Below the pieces are notes generated by a model. It was given only the letters and a program-made list of their open reading frames with translations. It made no database searches and was not told the DNA's origin. From Agmasoma carcini (nom. nud.) (lineage: Eukaryota > Microsporidia > Thelohaniidae): 40,521 bases of DNA. The position numbers and the translations under genes were made by a program. Each line of letters starts with the position of its first letter. Positions within the stretch are counted from its first letter, which is position 1. Shown here piece by piece: positions 37,918-40,521 of the stretch. The stretch covers positions 1 to 40,521 of the forward strand of contig JAOXFI010000057.1 in assembly GCA_029232285.1 (NCBI GenBank), read 5' to 3'.

Positions 37918-38460
37918 TTAAATATAATTAAAATCGTCGTATTCTTCGTTAAACTCGTCCAGTTTCTTTTTGATTTTAGAGTTATCCGCCCATGTTACAA
38001 AGTCTTCCATCCCAACACTAACAAGTCTTGATGTATCACTTACAACCCTAGAGCCAAGCACCACGTGGCCCTGCTGTACGAATCTGTCCGCATTATTCAA
38101 ATCAGGAACCATTTTCTTATCTTTAACGATCATTGCTATTCGTCTTTTACATAGGGAAGAAACGCTAACTTTAGTGCAATCTATTAATTTTCTATCCTTA
38201 ATGATGCCAACCCTAGACAAAAGATCTATTAACTTTTTTGAATAGAATAATTTGACAGGATCTTCATCACCGAGTCTAGAGAGAGCATGTGAAAGTTTTA
38301 TAATCTTACCAACGATTCTATTATAGTTTTTATATTCATTTCTGTCCTTTAATAAGTATTTTGCAGTGACTAAATGTTCTCTTGTTGTGTTAGTATTCTT
38401 GTATTCCAAAAAATTGACTTTCTTTAGCAATTTCTGTTCATGATATTTTAGTTCTCTCAT
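37918..38460 (-). CDS. IMP3: Imp3, U3 snoRNP protein
   Basis: Imp3 sits in the U3 snoRNP and helps U3 pair with the 18S region of pre-rRNA in the SSU processome. The 180-residue product matches it end to end. It begins RELKYHEQKLLKKVNFLEY, like the family's VRKLKFHEQKLLKQVDFL. It continues with helical segments near 40-100. It has a short S4-type RNA-binding part near residues 105-160: CKRRIAMIVKDKKMV then FVQQGHVVLGSRVVSDTSRL. It closes with the invariant MEDFVTWADNSKIKKKLDEF and NEEYDDF. The length equals that of human IMP3 (about 184). An AAAATTTTACCAAAA block directly precedes the ATG. With Pwp2 it makes two SSU processome genes in the window. Confidence 0.9.
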   Translation of the reverse strand: MRELKYHEQKLLKKVNFLEYKNTNTTREHLVTAKYLLKDRNEYKNYNRIVGKIIKLSHALSRLGDEDPVKLFYSKKLIDLLSRVGIIKDRKLIDCTKVSVSSLCKRRIAMIVKDKKMVPDLNNADRFVQQGHVVLGSRVVSDTSRLVSVGMEDFVTWADNSKIKKKLDEFNEEYDDFNYI

Positions 38461-38476
38461 TTTTGGTAAAATTTTT
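38461..38476 (-). promoter_or_regulatory. AAATTT-type start signal of IMP3
   Basis: AAAAATTTTACCAAAA, read on the minus strand, abuts the ATG at 38460. Confidence 0.6.
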
Positions 38477-38545
38477 TTTAGAAAATATAAATATTTTTTT
38501 ATTATTCACACTGGTGTAAGAACAAAATTTACAATATTAATTACA

Positions 38546-38698
38546 AGAGTTCTCTATCCAATTGCAAACTTTACACATCAATCGGTAAATTATATATTTT
38601 AATTTAATATTAGTTAATCTCTATTTGCATACCAAATAATAAATTTAAAAAATACACTTAGATATGAATTATTTAAAATTAGATGGAGAGCATCTATA
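38546..38698. mobile_element. MITE copy 3
   Basis: Starts AGAGTTCTCTATCCAATTGC and ends with an inverted partner (minus strand: GATGCTCTCCATCTAATT). The interior matches copies 1 and 2 (AATTGCAAACTTTACACATC, an ATCGGTAAA block, CTATTTGCATACCAAATAAT, ATATGAATTATT) but is slightly shorter. It fills much of the gap between IMP3 and MRE11. Confidence 0.75.
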
Positions 38699-38795
38699 TT
38701 ATTAATAATAATAATTATATTGTCAGATATGATATTTATTCAATAATAATTATTCTTATCACCTCTTAATGATAAAAATCTTTCAATAAAATAAT

Positions 38796-40274
38796 TTAAT
38801 TTTTTATATTTTCTTTATCATCAATAATATCATCAAGATCATCCTCGTCCAAACTAATACCATCAAGAAAATCCTTAATATCCTTCTCATGAGTCTTCAA
38901 TCGCTTAGCATCATCACAATCAGATCCCTCTTCAACTGATTCATTAATAATTATCATATCTCTTGCATGCTTAATTACATTTTCAATATTTTGTGTATCA
39001 GTGTTACAATAATCAACATGATTCATGATCTGCTCCATATACGAATTAAAGGAGGCTATGAAAGCGTCTTTACTGTCTTTTTCTACAAATTCTTTAAGTC
39101 CATCAACAACCTTCACAGGGATAAATGTTGACAAGTTTTGGTTGTTTAAAATTGATAAAAACATTTCAAATATCTCACCTCGTTGCTTAAGAGTGTATTT
39201 TTGTTTATCTTCATTGTTTTTCTTCCTTACTATCTTTATAAGATCATTAGGATTGGCTATTTTTGGTTCTATCAATTTCATTATTTCATGTTTATTTATT
39301 GATAAACCTTCACCCAAATCTATCTTTAATCTAAACAAAGGAAGCATATCGTTTATGCTTCCTTTGTTTTGATTATTCAAGAAGCTTTCAACCTTTCTAA
39401 TAGCATTTTCTTCGTCTTCTTTGTTTGTAATATTCAAATGTTGAATATGTAAAGGTCTTACAGTCTTAAGCTGATGTCTAGAGATTGTATTATCTTTTGA
39501 TAGATCTAAAATGTATGCGTATTTGTTACCACTTTCAAAAGGTACTAAACTAGTTCTTACTGAGCTTCCTACTTGTATTACTTGAAAGTTTCTATGATTT
39601 ACATGCTCGCTTGCATGCTCATGTCCGTATATTACTAAATCAAAGAAAGGATCAATAAAATCTTCAGGAAGATACTCTTCATGCCTAAAGGCTCTATTCT
39701 GGTGAACAACAAGAATTTTATAGAAATTGCCAGGCTCATTTGGCCTTATAAAATTGACTTTATTTGAAGAAAAAGTTTTGTATATTCTTCTGTCTTTAAT
39801 ATAGCCAATTCCGTATAAAGCAATTTTGAAATTATCTTTTTTGATCAAAATAGGAGTAACTTCAATGTTATCAACATCTTTAACCTTTCCAAAGTAGTTA
39901 ACGTATCCTGAACTCTCTAGAATGTCCATTGCTGATACATAATTGTGCCCACTAGGATCATCATGGTTACCATGAATGGCAAGGATGGGTAGTCCAATAT
40001 TTAAATAAGGATTATCATGGTTGAGGGGTATGTTAGAAATAAAATTCTTTTTATTTCCTAAGCAATATTTTTTTAGTGATTTGAAAGTTTTATTGAGAGT
40101 GTTTCTAGAAGGCTTATTTGAATCAAATAGATCACCTCCTTGTATAAGAAAATCTACATCTTCTGATATTGAAAGATTGAGTATTTCTTCAAATGTGTTA
40201 AAAGAATCGTCACCTCTTATTAAATCACCTTCTTTAAAGCCTAAGTGATTATCTGAAGTAATAAGAATTCTCAT
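38796..40274 (-). CDS. MRE11: Mre11 double-strand-break repair nuclease
   Basis: Mre11 is the Mn-dependent nuclease of the Mre11-Rad50-Nbs1 (MRX) complex that resects and senses DNA breaks in the nucleus. All phosphoesterase motifs are present: SDNHLG (Asp8, His10), GGDLFD (Asp48), HGNHDDP (Asn103, His104, Asp105), ILVVHQNRAFRHEEYLPE near 187-204, and DLVIYGHEHASE near 213-224. The capping domain follows, about 280-400. Residues after 400 are acidic and low in complexity (EEGSDCDDAKRLKTHEKDIK). At 492 residues it lacks most of the C-terminal DNA-binding tail of yeast Mre11 (692). Start: ATG at 40274, with a CTAAATTTTTTTAGTCA block just upstream. Confidence 0.9.
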   Translation of the reverse strand: MRILITSDNHLGFKEGDLIRGDDSFNTFEEILNLSISEDVDFLIQGGDLFDSNKPSRNTLNKTFKSLKKYCLGNKKNFISNIPLNHDNPYLNIGLPILAIHGNHDDPSGHNYVSAMDILESSGYVNYFGKVKDVDNIEVTPILIKKDNFKIALYGIGYIKDRRIYKTFSSNKVNFIRPNEPGNFYKILVVHQNRAFRHEEYLPEDFIDPFFDLVIYGHEHASEHVNHRNFQVIQVGSSVRTSLVPFESGNKYAYILDLSKDNTISRHQLKTVRPLHIQHLNITNKEDEENAIRKVESFLNNQNKGSINDMLPLFRLKIDLGEGLSINKHEIMKLIEPKIANPNDLIKIVRKKNNEDKQKYTLKQRGEIFEMFLSILNNQNLSTFIPVKVVDGLKEFVEKDSKDAFIASFNSYMEQIMNHVDYCNTDTQNIENVIKHARDMIIINESVEEGSDCDDAKRLKTHEKDIKDFLDGISLDEDDLDDIIDDKENIKN

Positions 40275-40357
40275 GGAAAGAAATGACTAAAAAAATTTAG
40301 TAAAATATTTTTAAGATGATGGTTATGTCTAATATTAATTTTATAAAATATAAATAT

Positions 40358-40521
40358 TAGTTAGTCAGTCTAGATTAGTTAGTTAGTCAGTCTAGATTAG
40401 TTAGTTAGTCAGTCTAGATTAGTTAGTTAGTCAGTCTAGATTAGTTAGTTAGTCAGTCTAGATTAGTTAGTTAGTCAGTCTAGATTAGTTAGTTAGTCAG
40501 TCTAGATTAGTTAGTTAGTCA
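40358..40521. repeat. Perfect 22-bp tandem repeat, cut by the window end
   Basis: About 7.4 identical copies of a 22-bp unit built from TTAG, TTAG, TCAG, TCTAGA. The unit includes the palindrome TCTAGA. There is no variation between copies. It lies about 85 bp upstream of MRE11 and runs off the window. Confidence 0.95.

Noticed and set aside
40358..40521. CRISPR array
   Set aside because: The 22-bp units abut without unique spacers, and the genome is eukaryotic.
1..40521. tRNA, rRNA or riboswitch genes
   Set aside because: No T-loop-like GTTCRANTC with matching stems and no rRNA-like stretch was found by eye; a tRNAscan run would settle it.

Overview
The window reads as nuclear DNA of a microsporidian, an intracellular fungal relative. 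It is very AT-rich, its genes are compact and intron-free, and its eukaryotic housekeeping proteins are much shortened. Many start codons sit a few bases after an AAATTT-type block followed by a short CCA-like stretch, a start signal known from microsporidia. The long spacers full of dead DNA transposons point to a lineage with a large, repeat-rich genome rather than a compact Encephalitozoon-like one. No rRNA, tRNA or CRISPR array was found.

Layout. Positions 1-2.1 kb hold a broken small ORF and an orphan 566-residue gene with a recent 24-residue internal duplication. Positions 2.1-8.3 kb are a transposon graveyard: two Merlin/IS1595-type (ISXO2-like DDE) transposase relics, one Tc1/mariner relic and a copy of an unidentified dispersed repeat, here called R1. 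Positions 8.3-14.7 kb hold an orphan membrane protein, a second R1 copy, a first MITE and two tandem beta-propeller genes. The second of these is PWP2/UTP1 and the first may be UTP21. Positions 14.7-18.1 kb hold R1, an orphan gene, a telomere-like 14-bp minisatellite and a membrane-anchored metzincin protease. Positions 18.1-29.3 kb are the dense part: a two-RRM protein, an arrestin-fold protein, a helical orphan, proteasome alpha5, Tma20/MCTS1, a Trx-Grx3/4-type glutaredoxin, Ste24 protease, proteasome alpha3, a minimal Dbf4 and actin-related protein Arp5. Positions 29.4-33.6 kb look like one Tc1-like element, with recognisable inverted ends, that holds two Merlin relics. Positions 34.3-40.3 kb hold a large SMP-domain lipid-transfer protein, Lsm1, Imp3 and Mre11. 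The window ends inside a perfect 22-bp tandem repeat.

How the genes work together. Pwp2, Imp3 and possibly Utp21 belong to the SSU processome for 18S rRNA. Alpha5 and alpha3 are two of the seven 20S alpha-ring subunits and lie about 3.5 kb apart. Dbf4, Arp5 and Mre11 act in replication firing, INO80 remodelling and break repair. Lsm1 and Tma20 act in mRNA decay and translation. Clustering looks incidental: every gene seems to have its own promoter.

The upstream motif corrects three starts where a longer ORF is open: the RRM protein (18153), Tma20 (22209) and alpha3 (26397, minus strand). All function calls come from reading motifs by eye; no database search was possible.
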